64,000 bases of DNA from Polymorphum gilvum SL003B-26A1 (lineage in GTDB: Bacteria > Pseudomonadota > Alphaproteobacteria > Rhizobiales > Stappiaceae), in assembly GCF_000192745.1 (NCBI RefSeq), contig NC_015259.1:635001-699000 (forward strand), read 5' to 3'. The notes under the pieces were generated by a model. The model was not told where the DNA came from and searched no databases. It saw nothing but the letters and a program-made list of their open reading frames with translations. This document shows, in pieces, positions 36,685 to 44,812 of the stretch; the stretch's first letter is position 1, and each line of letters opens with the position of its first letter. The position numbers and the translations under genes are program-made.

Positions 36685-37371
36685 TTATCTGGAGGTGTTG
36701 GAATCGTCGGCCGAGAATGCAAGTGCCTCGGCTTCAGTTATTTTACCATGGCTGTTGATCCATATGGTGGAAGTCCGATCGGCATCGAGGGCTTCTTCAG
36801 ACCGTCCGTACAACTCATTGACGCGATCCATCATCGCCAGAAGGTCGAACCGCTCGGCGAAGAGCTGAACCTCGATGGAGGTCGGATCGTTATCGTTTTC
36901 GACTTGGCGCATGAAGACCCCCAGGTCGGCACCGTAGCTTTCGTCGGCGAAGCGTTCGACCGACGGATACACCCGGTCGGGTTTCAATTTTGCGTCCAGG
37001 GCCAGATCCCCGTTCCTCAGGCTGGTCCAGATCGCCAAGTCCATCCGTTCGTCGAAATGGGCGACGGCGTTTCGAAAGCTCCGGTCGAATGTCTCGAACC
37101 GTTCCGGGCGCAGGCCGAGAGCAACACGCACCCAGCGCCGCCGTTCGGTGTCGTGATCCATCTTTGAGGGCCAGGCGATGTGGTAAGCCTGCGTCCCGTG
37201 ATGGAGGGCCGTGTTCAGAAGGCCGAAAGCGCGGTATCCATCCTTCGCAATTACCGCGTCCAGCAGGTGAGGCATCGCATCGCGGGCGAGCGCCGTTTGC
37301 CGCTGCATCTCAAGGAGGAAGTAGCGGATCAGGTCCGGCACCAGAGCCGGCTTGAGCTTTGGCCAGTCCAT
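36685..37371 (-). CDS. HEPN-like helical protein
   Basis: A 228-aa alpha-helical protein. FRNAVAHFDERM (R100-x4-H105) resembles the Rx4-6H motif of HEPN RNases. It is preceded by helices LIRYFLLEMQRQTALARDAM and YRAFGLLNTALHHGTQAYHI. A GGAG site precedes ATG 37371. HEPN proteins are often toxins or defence effectors with a neutralising partner; the downstream gene at 36305-36664 could be that partner. The HEPN match is short and needs a profile search. Confidence 0.6.
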   Translation of the reverse strand: MDWPKLKPALVPDLIRYFLLEMQRQTALARDAMPHLLDAVIAKDGYRAFGLLNTALHHGTQAYHIAWPSKMDHDTERRRWVRVALGLRPERFETFDRSFRNAVAHFDERMDLAIWTSLRNGDLALDAKLKPDRVYPSVERFADESYGADLGVFMRQVENDNDPTSIEVQLFAERFDLLAMMDRVNELYGRSEEALDADRTSTIWINSHGKITEAEALAFSADDSNTSR

Positions 37372-37657
37372 GCTGGGCTCCGTCAGGCAGCGTATCTCAG
37401 AAGTCTGCCCAGGAGGCGCAGCAAGGCAAGCCGATCCCGCTGCCAATTCGATTTGTTTGTCGGGCTGTCCATTCCGTCTCATTCCTGGGGTACCGGCTGA
37501 GACGGCGGCGAAAAGCCTTCGACGTTCCGCCATACCGCCGGAAGCTCAGCCCGGCCGAGGGGCGTCGGTCGCCCACGTCCGCTCTCCTCTTGGGAAAACA
37601 GCAGCCACACCAGCACGGGCCTTCGACTGCGGCCAATCTGGCATCGGCGTCGCCCGC

Positions 37658-37854
37658 CGCAACGGCTCGTGCCCGATTTTCTTCCCCGGCGCCTGCGGCG
37701 CCTTCCTCGCGGTCGCTGCGCTCCAAGAAAGACGGGCCTCGCCGTCCTCCGCTGCGCTGCGGCCCTCCGGGTGCGGCGGGCTCCTGCGCCGCTGCCTCAT
37801 CTTGGCCACGAAGGCCGCGCGGTGCGGCCCAAGAAACCCAAGAGGAGACCGACC
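37658..37854 (+). promoter_or_regulatory. Structured leader D
   Basis: CGCAACGGC, TTTCTTCCCC (37678), stem GGCGCC-tgc-GGCGCC, TTCCTCGCGGTCGCT, then AAGAAAGACGGGCC. GCCCGATTTTCTT can pair with AAGAAAGACGGGC (one mismatch and one wobble). Closest to leader C in the flanks, but the inner stem has changed on both sides. Confidence 0.6.
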
Positions 37855-38049
37855 ATGAGCAACCCATCCACCCTTGATCTCATCCGCAGCCTGACCTTCG
37901 ACCAGTACGTCGAGTTCGTAACCATCGCCTTCGTCGAGTACTTCGACCGGACGCCCAACGGCGACGTGAAGTCGGGCGTGCGCTTCTGGTACGACATCAA
38001 CGTCCACCCGGTAAGCGCCGCCCTGATGCTGCCCGACTGGGGCTACTGA
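37855..38049 (+). CDS. Small acidic protein behind leader D
   Basis: A 64-aa protein (LIRSLTFDQYVEFVTIAFVE, RFWYDINVHPVSAALML, ends DWGY). It is distantly like the 34576-34794 product around LT[WF]D[EQ]YV. AAGAGGAG precedes the ATG and a terminator follows (stem 38074-38083 / 38089-38098). No known family. Confidence 0.65.
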   Translation: MSNPSTLDLIRSLTFDQYVEFVTIAFVEYFDRTPNGDVKSGVRFWYDINVHPVSAALMLPDWGY

Positions 38050-38073
38050 CCGCCGCCGCGCTCCCTCGCGCCA

Positions 38074-38104
38074 GCCCCGCAGGCTGCCCCTGCGGGGCCT
38101 TTCG
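38074..38104 (+). terminator. Terminator
   Basis: Stem GCCCCGCAGG / CCTGCGGGGC, 5-nt loop, then cctttcg. It ends the leader D gene. Confidence 0.75.
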
Positions 38105-38553
38105 CGTGCCTGTCCGCCGACATCCTTCGGGCGGCCGAGGCGGCGCTGGCGCGTCTCTCGCCCGCCCGCTGGCGCTGAGCTGGTTCCGGCAGCGGATGTT
38201 GTTGGTGGCCGTTGGCAGGTGTTGAGGCTTGTGATTCAGAGCGATTGCGGTTAGTATCGCGTTGTCCATCGTTGAGATTAAGTATCTGACCCGTCAGTCC
38301 GAATCCACTCCACCCTGTGGACCGACCCCATAAGTGGGGGAGGGTTTTCGTGTCACAGGGGGGAGGCAAGATGGATGTTGTGTTACAAAAACGTCCGTGT
38401 CGAGGCTGCCGCCCCGACACCGGCCCCGGCTCCGCCGGTCCGGCAAGCGTCCGTCTTTTCCACCCAACAGGCCCTGCATTCGACCTCCTGACGGGGTCTC
38501 AAGCTCATGGCATCTTGCTCTGCGAGGCCACCGGGACGGGGGCCATTTGACCC
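38105..38553. other. Gap upstream of mobC, candidate oriT
   Basis: No gene is supported. Close to the mobilisation genes, CCCCA-TAAG-TGGGG (38326-38339) is a perfect short hairpin followed by gaggg. Relaxases of the MobP group nick near such hairpins just upstream of mobC. The nick site cannot be fixed from sequence alone. Confidence 0.4.
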
Positions 38554-39105
38554 ATGGCCAGACCGTCCCTCGATCCCCAGCGCAGGCGCTCCGAGACTCT
38601 GAACCTCCGCCTTTCGCCGACGGAGATGTACGACCTCCGGCGGGCTGCCGCCGAGGCTGGCGTGACGCTCGCGGAGTACGCCCGCGCCACCTTGGCGGGG
38701 CGGCGGCCGAAGCCCCGGCCGCTCAAGGACCGGGTGATGACGGCGCTGCTGTACGAGCTGTCGTCGATCGCCACGAACCTGTCCCAGCTTCAGGACGCGA
38801 CGGGCGACGAGACGTTCGGGAAGTGGGCCAGCTATGTCGGTGGGGATCTGGTGGAGCGGGTGACCGACCGCCACGAACTGGCGCCGCTGATCGAGGACAA
38901 CCTGGAGGCCATCAACGGGGTCGGCCACATGGTCAATGCCATGGCGCGGCGGGCGAACATGGGCAAGGAGCTCGACGCCCGCGACATCGAGGAGACCCTG
39001 TCCGTTCTTGGTCGCGTCCTGGAGCCAGTCCACAAGGCCGTGAAGCGCTCCGGAGGCACGCAGGACCGGGAGCCGAACCTGGGCGACGGACGGGATGCGC
39101 TTTAA
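38554..39105 (+). CDS. mobC: MobC-like relaxosome protein
   Basis: A 183-aa protein. N-terminal ribbon-helix-helix (SETLNLRLSPTEMYDLRRAA) then VTLAEYARATLAGRRP, the MobC signature, and a helical C terminus (ALLYELSSIATNLSQL). MobC proteins open oriT for the relaxase. It overlaps the relaxase start by 11 bases, forming a mobilisation operon. Confidence 0.85.
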   Translation: MARPSLDPQRRRSETLNLRLSPTEMYDLRRAAAEAGVTLAEYARATLAGRRPKPRPLKDRVMTALLYELSSIATNLSQLQDATGDETFGKWASYVGGDLVERVTDRHELAPLIEDNLEAINGVGHMVNAMARRANMGKELDARDIEETLSVLGRVLEPVHKAVKRSGGTQDREPNLGDGRDAL

Positions 39106-40786
39106 GGTTCCCAAGCAGCAGCCGGAGAGCTTCCGGGCATCGGCCCTCTACCTCGCCGGGCTGGTGAAGGGGCTGTCCCCCGACCGGGTGGAGTTCGTCG
39201 AACGCCGCAACCTCCACACCGACGAGCCGCGCGCCGCCGCGGCTGTGATGGACGCCACCGCCCGGCAATCCGCCCGCTGCAAACAACCCGCCTACCACTT
39301 CATCATCACCTTCGACCCGAAGGACGCCGCCGCCGGCAAGGTCACCCAGGAGGTCAAGCGCAAGGTCGCCGACAAGGTCATCGAGCAGATGGGCCTGACC
39401 GAACATCAGGTGCTGGTCTATTCCCACAAGGATACCGACCATCCCCACATGCACTTTCTGGTCAACCGCATCCATCCGAGCCGGCATGTCGCCTATGACC
39501 GTCATCAGGACGGACGACGCCTGACCGGGATCACGATGGAGCTGGCCAAGGAGTTTGGCCTGAACGTGCTGCGCAACCGGGAATACGACCGGCAGCTCGG
39601 CCGTGACCGGGAGGATCAGGGCCTTCTACCGACCGACGCCGACTATTGGCAGGCCCGCCGCGACGGACGGCAGTTCCGGTCGCGCTTTGACGAAGAGGAG
39701 GTCACATATCTGCGGGAAACGCTCTATGACGACTTCCGCGGCGCCCGGAGCTGGGACGACTTGGGCGAGCGGTTGGCCGCCCGGGGCATCACCCTGGAGC
39801 GCAAGGGGCAAGGGATGGTGCTGACCGACGGCGAGCGGGAAGCCAAGCTCTCCGACATGGGCAAGGGCGTGCGCTTCCATGTGCTGGAGGAACGCTTCGG
39901 AGAGGACTTCGACGACTACATGACGCGGCGGGCCGCCGAGATCGCCCGCGCCGATCGGCAACCGGGCGAGCAGATCGACACCCGCGACCTGGACGATGCC
40001 GAGCGGCGCACCGTCGCAGGCTTCATCGCCGAGGAGCCGCGCGCCGACATGGCCGATTTTGCCGTCCGCCAGTTCGACGACGCGGATATGGACTTGCGTT
40101 ACTGGAGCCAGATCGAGGCTTCCTACAGGTCGGCGGCCGGCAAGGTCCGCTACGCGGAGCGCCAGCAAGCTTTCAACGAGAAACAGGAGGGGCGCGACCA
40201 GACCTGGTTGGCCAAGCGCAGCCGAACCCTCGACGACATCCTCGCCAAGATCTACCGCGACGGGGGAAAGGCCCGGACACTCTGGGATGCGCTGGAAGAG
40301 AAGCATGGCATCCTCGATGCCGAGCGGATGATTGAGGAGAACCCGTTCATCCTCGGGGCCGTGCGCGGCATCCGCATGGGCGAGACCCGCTCCGCCGCAC
40401 GTAAGGAGGCAAAGCGGTACTTCCGCTACCTGGCGGAACGACGTCGCAAATGGCGCGACGCTGTCAATCGTCTGGAGCACACCCGCGCCGAGATCGAGCG
40501 GGCACGACGACGGGTCGCGCAGGCAGTGCGGGACTATGAACTCTTGCGGGAGATTGCCGGCACGCCAGAGGCTTTGCGCGACACCGTGCTCGAAAAGATC
40601 AGGGCGCGAGCGCGTGCCCTCTCGCACGTGACCGAACGGGCCATCCAGCAAGCCAATCTGTCAGACGAGCGCCGCAAGCAGATGCACAGGGCGTGGCGGC
40701 AGGCCAAGGAACGCCGGCTGGAGCAGGAACGCAAACACGAACGAGGCCGGCCCTTCGGGCTCGACCTCAACCTGTTCGATGAATGA
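39095..40786 (+). CDS. MobP/VirD2-type conjugative relaxase
   Basis: A 563-aa protein. The N-terminal relaxase domain (about residues 1-190) has the metal-binding histidine triad in DHPHMHFLVNRIHP and YHFIITFDPKDAAAGK. Tyrosine in ALYLAGLVKG near residue 20 could be the nicking residue. The C-terminal 370 residues are charged and helical. It would nick oriT and lead the strand into a recipient. It lies downstream of mobC and convergent with the second VirD4 gene. Confidence 0.88.
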   Translation: MRFKVPKQQPESFRASALYLAGLVKGLSPDRVEFVERRNLHTDEPRAAAAVMDATARQSARCKQPAYHFIITFDPKDAAAGKVTQEVKRKVADKVIEQMGLTEHQVLVYSHKDTDHPHMHFLVNRIHPSRHVAYDRHQDGRRLTGITMELAKEFGLNVLRNREYDRQLGRDREDQGLLPTDADYWQARRDGRQFRSRFDEEEVTYLRETLYDDFRGARSWDDLGERLAARGITLERKGQGMVLTDGEREAKLSDMGKGVRFHVLEERFGEDFDDYMTRRAAEIARADRQPGEQIDTRDLDDAERRTVAGFIAEEPRADMADFAVRQFDDADMDLRYWSQIEASYRSAAGKVRYAERQQAFNEKQEGRDQTWLAKRSRTLDDILAKIYRDGGKARTLWDALEEKHGILDAERMIEENPFILGAVRGIRMGETRSAARKEAKRYFRYLAERRRKWRDAVNRLEHTRAEIERARRRVAQAVRDYELLREIAGTPEALRDTVLEKIRARARALSHVTERAIQQANLSDERRKQMHRAWRQAKERRLEQERKHERGRPFGLDLNLFDE

Positions 40787-40792
40787 GGCGGC

Positions 40793-41164
40793 CTACTGTG
40801 ATCTTGGCAGCCCGTCGCCCGCCCAGAAGGGGACGGCGTTCTCCCGGTCATACCAGCCGATGGCATAGCTGACCGTCGCTTCGTCGCCGTCCGTCACGAC
40901 GGTTGCCATGCAGCGGCGATAGTCAGTGCCATCGGTGACATGAGTTTCGACTGCACTGTGCAGCCCAAGAATGACCTTGCCGCTCTGTGCTTCCAAAGCA
41001 CCTCGCACCCGGTCAATCGTCCGGGCCTCATCGCAGCGCGGAAGTGCGGGGCTGGCGGCATGCGCCTTGGAAGCCACCACAACGACGAGCGGTATGTATA
41101 GGAGGCCGAGGACAAGGATGCCGAAAGAGGCATAAGCCTCAAAGTTCTTGGAAATCTCCTTCAT
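40793..41164 (-). CDS. Membrane-anchored hypothetical protein
   Basis: A 123-aa protein with one N-terminal membrane helix (FGILVLGLLYIPLVVVVASKA) and a periplasmic domain with two cysteines (LPRCDEARTIDR, DYRRCMATVV). AAAGGACG precedes the ATG. It follows traG copy 2 by 15 bp, in one transfer operon. No family recognised. Confidence 0.65.
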   Translation of the reverse strand: MKEISKNFEAYASFGILVLGLLYIPLVVVVASKAHAASPALPRCDEARTIDRVRGALEAQSGKVILGLHSAVETHVTDGTDYRRCMATVVTDGDEATVSYAIGWYDRENAVPFWAGDGLPRSQ

Positions 41165-41179
41165 GATTTCGTCCTTTCT

Positions 41180-42775
41180 CTATTTCGTTAATTCGTGCAC
41201 GAGGTCGGTGCGCGCTTCGTCGTGGACATCGCCCATACGCCACGGCATCCAGCGGCCCTTGAAAGCGCGCTCCTCGAAATACCGGAGCTTCTGCGCCAGG
41301 ATCGGGCGGCAGCCCTGCACGAACAGAAGCTGGCAGCTCTCCGGCAGCAGCATGATCTCGTCAGGAGCCAACAGCGGTCGGCCGATCTCGCTGTGGTGCG
41401 CGCTATAGTTCGATGCCAGCCCGAGCCACGGAAACCGGCCGCTCTTGCCGCTGCTGGAAACGGCCACCGTGCGCTGGCCCAGCATTGCCGAGAGCAGCTG
41501 AGCGGTGTCCGGGTCCTGGACGTTGAAGGCTTGACGCACGGCACAGTTGGCGATCATGGAGCGCCATTTGCGATAGGTCTTCTGCAGCTGGTCGAGGTCC
41601 TGCACGAAGAGCCAGAGGTGCGCGCCGTATCCGGCAAGGTAGCCGATACCGTCCTCGATTGGCCGCATGGGGCCGAGAGCCGGCAGCTCATCGAGCAGGA
41701 ACAGCACCGGGTGTCGCGGCATCCGCTTGTTGCGCGTCATCGCCGCCGTGGTGAGGCCGACGATAAGGCGCAGGAACGGCTGGTAAACCGAGACGTATTC
41801 CGGTGGCACGATGAGGAAGATCGACATGACGCCGTTCTTGAGGTCTTCGAGCCGGAAGGTGGAACGGCCGGTGATCGCGGCGAGCTGGGGGCTGTCGAAA
41901 ACTTCCGTGCGGCTTTGCGCCGTCGAGACGACGGCCGAGCGCTCCTTGTCTTCCTTTTGCGCGAAGCCTTCGGCAATTCGCTGGACGACGGCGTGTTCAC
42001 TCGCCGCCATGCCGCCGAGCACCGCGTTGAAGCCGTCGCGCGAGCGCATGAGCAGGAGCCTCAGCTCCCGCAGGTTTTGCCGGTGGGGCGGCAGGTCATT
42101 GGCGATGTAAAGTAAAAGGCCGGTCACCAGAACCCGCGCTTCCCGTTCCCAGTGGTTGGTGTCGTGCCCCTCGGGCGGCACGATCATCTCGGCGATAAGT
42201 CGCGCATCGTCCACATCGTTGATTGTGCCCGCGCGGATGAACTCGACCGGGTTGAAGCAGGCGCTTTCGATGTCCGGATCGAACGGCGCGAAGGCATGAA
42301 CCGGGCCGAGCGTGCCCCGGTGCTTGGCGGTGATCCGGTAGTTCTCTCCCTTGATGTCCGTCACCACCACCGAGCCTGGATGATCCAGCAGGTTCGGGAT
42401 GACGACGCCGACGCCCTTGCCGGAGCGCGTCGGTGCAAAGGTCAGCAGGTGCCCCGGTCGGTTGAAGCGGAGCAGCCGCCCGCCTTTCTTGCCGATGATG
42501 GCGCCCTGTGCGCGCAGGCCCGCACGGGCGATGTCGGCGGAGGTGGCGAACGACGCCGAGCCATGCGCGTCGGATCGGCGGCCTGCCAGGCGCCAAGCGA
42601 GCCAGCACATGCAGGCAAGGGCGAGGCCGCCGGCCACAAGCAGGACCGACAGCCGGTTCGTCGTCAAAGTGAGGTTGTCGATGATGGTCCAGATGAGCGT
42701 CGCGATCAGCAGACAGACCGGAAGCTCGAACGTGGCGAACCTGAGCAGGCGCCACAACAGGCGCAAATGTCCCAT
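41180..42775 (-). CDS. traG: VirD4/TraG-type coupling protein, copy 2
   Basis: A 531-aa classical coupling protein. Two N-terminal membrane helices (about residues 13-35 and 42-62), Walker A FAPTRSGKGVGVV, VVTDIKGENYRIT, Walker B VLFLLDELPALGPM and WLFVQDLDQLQKTYRKWRS. It would couple the relaxase at 39095-40786 to a type IV channel. No other type IV secretion genes are in the window, so transfer would need them elsewhere. It differs clearly from the soluble-type copy at 4236-6203. Confidence 0.92.
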   Translation of the reverse strand: MGHLRLLWRLLRFATFELPVCLLIATLIWTIIDNLTLTTNRLSVLLVAGGLALACMCWLAWRLAGRRSDAHGSASFATSADIARAGLRAQGAIIGKKGGRLLRFNRPGHLLTFAPTRSGKGVGVVIPNLLDHPGSVVVTDIKGENYRITAKHRGTLGPVHAFAPFDPDIESACFNPVEFIRAGTINDVDDARLIAEMIVPPEGHDTNHWEREARVLVTGLLLYIANDLPPHRQNLRELRLLLMRSRDGFNAVLGGMAASEHAVVQRIAEGFAQKEDKERSAVVSTAQSRTEVFDSPQLAAITGRSTFRLEDLKNGVMSIFLIVPPEYVSVYQPFLRLIVGLTTAAMTRNKRMPRHPVLFLLDELPALGPMRPIEDGIGYLAGYGAHLWLFVQDLDQLQKTYRKWRSMIANCAVRQAFNVQDPDTAQLLSAMLGQRTVAVSSSGKSGRFPWLGLASNYSAHHSEIGRPLLAPDEIMLLPESCQLLFVQGCRPILAQKLRYFEERAFKGRWMPWRMGDVHDEARTDLVHELTK

Positions 42776-42783
42776 GTTGCATA

Positions 42784-42939
42784 CCCTTGGTAGTTGACTT
42801 TTCCCAAGGGCTTATGGGCGGCTTGCAAATTTATCTGACTGACGTGTGGTAAATCCGATTGACGTAAACAATAATGGAAGTGTTGCCGGCTCCAGTCACC
42901 GATGTCCTATGACGTTGACTTTTCCCAGGAGCCGGCAAC
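42784..42939. promoter_or_regulatory. Hairpin and direct-repeat control region upstream of traG copy 2
   Basis: GTTGACTTTTCCCA occurs twice (42793-42806 and 42914-42927). Each is the 3' part of an inverted repeat: CCCTTGG / CCAAGGG (42784-42810) and the perfect 12-bp GTTGCCGGCTCC / GGAGCCGGCAAC (42882-42939). This suggests two binding sites of one regulator, or attenuator-like hairpins, in the traG promoter. Confidence 0.5.
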
Positions 42940-43053
42940 GCCTTCCTAATGTATTTATTGGTATCGACGGTGCGTGGTGTAACCTGTCAACCTCCGCAGC
43001 TTGTTTTTCGGAAATAAATACCTATATGACGATTTCTCCATTTCGTCATTTCG

Positions 43054-43281
43054 TTATCCGCGCCGCTGTTTCACGAGCGCGAAACCCTCCTTCAAGATAT
43101 CCACCATCGAGACGCCGTGGACGGCCGCATAGGCTTTGAACTCGCGGTGGAACTCGGGGCTGACCTTGAAATTGAGCGCCGTCAAGGTGCCGGCCTCTGC
43201 GCGGTCGAGATTGTGGACGACCTTTGCCGGTGCGGGCGGCAGACCTTTGCCGGTGCGTTGAGGTGGCGGAATCTTTCTCAT
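43054..43281 (-). CDS. Ribbon-helix-helix partition partner (ParG-like)
   Basis: A 75-aa basic protein. A flexible proline-rich N terminus (MRKIPPPQRTGKGLPPAPAK) is followed by an RHH fold (TLTALNFKVSPEFHREFKAY, then GVSMVDILKEGFALV). It starts 1 bp after the parA stop. Small RHH proteins behind parA serve as centromere-binding partners and autoregulators. A TTCGTNA repeat lies at its 3' end. Confidence 0.78.
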   Translation of the reverse strand: MRKIPPPQRTGKGLPPAPAKVVHNLDRAEAGTLTALNFKVSPEFHREFKAYAAVHGVSMVDILKEGFALVKQRRG

Positions 43282-43282
43282 C

Positions 43283-43936
43283 CTATGCAGCCTCCCTGTC
43301 GGTGTTGACCTGGATGATGTCGGCAATCTCGTGCGCGATGGCTTCTGCCCGTTCGTTGAGGGACGGGAAGCGCGTTTCCGTGGGTGCGCGGCCTTCGTCG
43401 CTGGCGCGTCGGAAGCCGGTCTTCTCCGGCAGGACCTTCGCGAGATGCCGGTATCCGGCCTGGCGCACATAGGTGCTGGCTTCGGCAAGCTCACTCTCGC
43501 TGTCGCCGACACGGCAGAAGGCGATGACGATCCTCCCGGCCGGCACGCCCTTCTTCGTCAGCTCGTGCGCGAGCAAGATGGTCGGCTCCAGATCATCGAG
43601 CGCGAGACCGGTCGGCAACACGACCAGCGTGCTGGCTTCAGCAATCTGAAGGGTGCCCATTGTGGCGTGCGGAGGGCCATCGAGGATCATCAGATCATAG
43701 CCGGCAGCCGCCTTGATGGCCTGACCGACCGTGCCGAAGCGTTCTACCGCGACCACCGGATCGACGCCGCGCTGAAGGCGGCGCGCCTGCCAATTGAAGC
43801 TGGTGCCCTGTTGTATGTCGAGGTCGGCGATCTTCACGTTCCATCCGGCAAGCGCATACTCGCGTGCGATGAGCCTGGCCAGCGTGCTTTTGCCGACGCC
43901 ACCTTTTTGAGAGACGGTTCCAATGAAAAGAGTCAT
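43283..43936 (-). CDS. parA: ParA-family partition ATPase
   Basis: A 217-aa Walker-type ATPase. The deviant Walker A is SQKGGVGKSTLAR, followed by IADLDIQQGTS (Walker A') and LMILDGPPHAT (Walker B). Lacks the N-terminal HTH of long ParA types, so it is the short, type Ib kind that works with an RHH partner. ATG 43936 is taken; the codon at 43942 is TTG. It would segregate the plasmid with the 43054-43281 product. Confidence 0.9.
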   Translation of the reverse strand: MTLFIGTVSQKGGVGKSTLARLIAREYALAGWNVKIADLDIQQGTSFNWQARRLQRGVDPVVAVERFGTVGQAIKAAAGYDLMILDGPPHATMGTLQIAEASTLVVLPTGLALDDLEPTILLAHELTKKGVPAGRIVIAFCRVGDSESELAEASTYVRQAGYRHLAKVLPEKTGFRRASDEGRAPTETRFPSLNERAEAIAHEIADIIQVNTDREAA

Positions 43937-43960
43937 GTCCAATCTTTCTTATTGTTGTTT

Positions 43961-44018
43961 TTAACGAAAGGACGAATTCAATAAATAATGACATATACAA
44001 TTCGTTATTTCACGAATT
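43961..44018. repeat. TTCGTNA repeats upstream of parA, candidate centromere
   Basis: TTAACGAAAGGACGAATT (43961-43978) and AATTCGTTATTTCACGAATT (43999-44018, dyad AATTCGT/ACGAATT) precede parA. The same 8-bp unit (W)TTCGTNA in tandem occurs at 22156, 30786, 32885, 41183 (TTTCGTTAATTCGTGC) and 43041 (TTTCGTCATTTCGTTA). Clustering near parA, the RHH gene, traG and parB suggests the binding site of a partition or plasmid-wide regulator. Confidence 0.5.
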
Positions 44019-44070
44019 TTCGGCGCGGCTCATAAGTATTCTGTAGACATCATGCGAGGAGGGGTCGCGT

Positions 44071-44676
44071 ATCCGGTCAACTGTCATCGCCTTTCTTGAT
44101 CAGATACGCCACGTGGAAGACGTGGCGTCTCTCGAAGCGGCCTTCTCGAAAGCCCTCTGGGATCTCGGCTTCCGTGAATGGGCTTATCAGGTCATCCGCA
44201 CAGACGCGCTGCCGGATGAGAAGCCGCTCATCCTCACGACCTTTTCCGATGCTTGGTACAACCACTATATCGACAGCGGCTATCACCGCGTCGATCCGGT
44301 CATCCTGAACGGCCCGAACCAGGTAGCGCCCTTCACCTGGAGCGCAATGTCCTTCGGCGTCGATCCCTCGCCGGAACAACGACGCCTTTTCGCAGAGGCG
44401 GCCGAGTTTGGCGTTGGTGAAGGCGTTGGCATCCCGATCCATGGTGCCCGCGGTGCGCTCGCGATGGCGTCCATGGTCTCCGATCATGGCGTGGAGGGGC
44501 TCGACCGGCTCATGTCCACCGTCGGGCAGGACGTGCACCTGTTGTCGCTCGCCTTCCACAATCATGCCCGCGAGTTGCTTGCGCTGGGCCGGATGGGGCG
44601 CACCACCGTCAGCCTGACCCCGCGCGAGCGCGAATGCCTGCTCTGGACTGCTGCCGGAAAGTCGGCTTGGCAGACT
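44071..44676 (+). pseudogene. luxR-type regulator, N-terminal part (split by IS21)
   Basis: Encodes the autoinducer-binding domain of a LuxR protein (WAYQVIRTDALPD, WYNHYIDSGYHRVDPVI, FTWSAM) and the start of its HTH (LTPRERECLLWTAAGKSAW). It is cut at codon Q by an IS21-family element; the rest continues at 47198. No ATG is in frame at the natural start: AGGAGG at 44057-44062 is followed by ATC CGG TCA (44071), where homologues would have ATG. GTG 44113 is the first usual start codon. So the gene may have been damaged twice. Confidence 0.85.
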
Positions 44677-44812
44677 GTGTCAACGGCGGAGCAAAAGTCG
44701 TCCATTGGGCGGCGTAAAAGTAGGCCACCTGACGCCGCACGCGGGGAACGTCGGGAGGGCGTAGCCCGACCAGAGTTTCCCGCGTGCGGCGTTGGCGACT
44801 TTTTGAGGGGCT

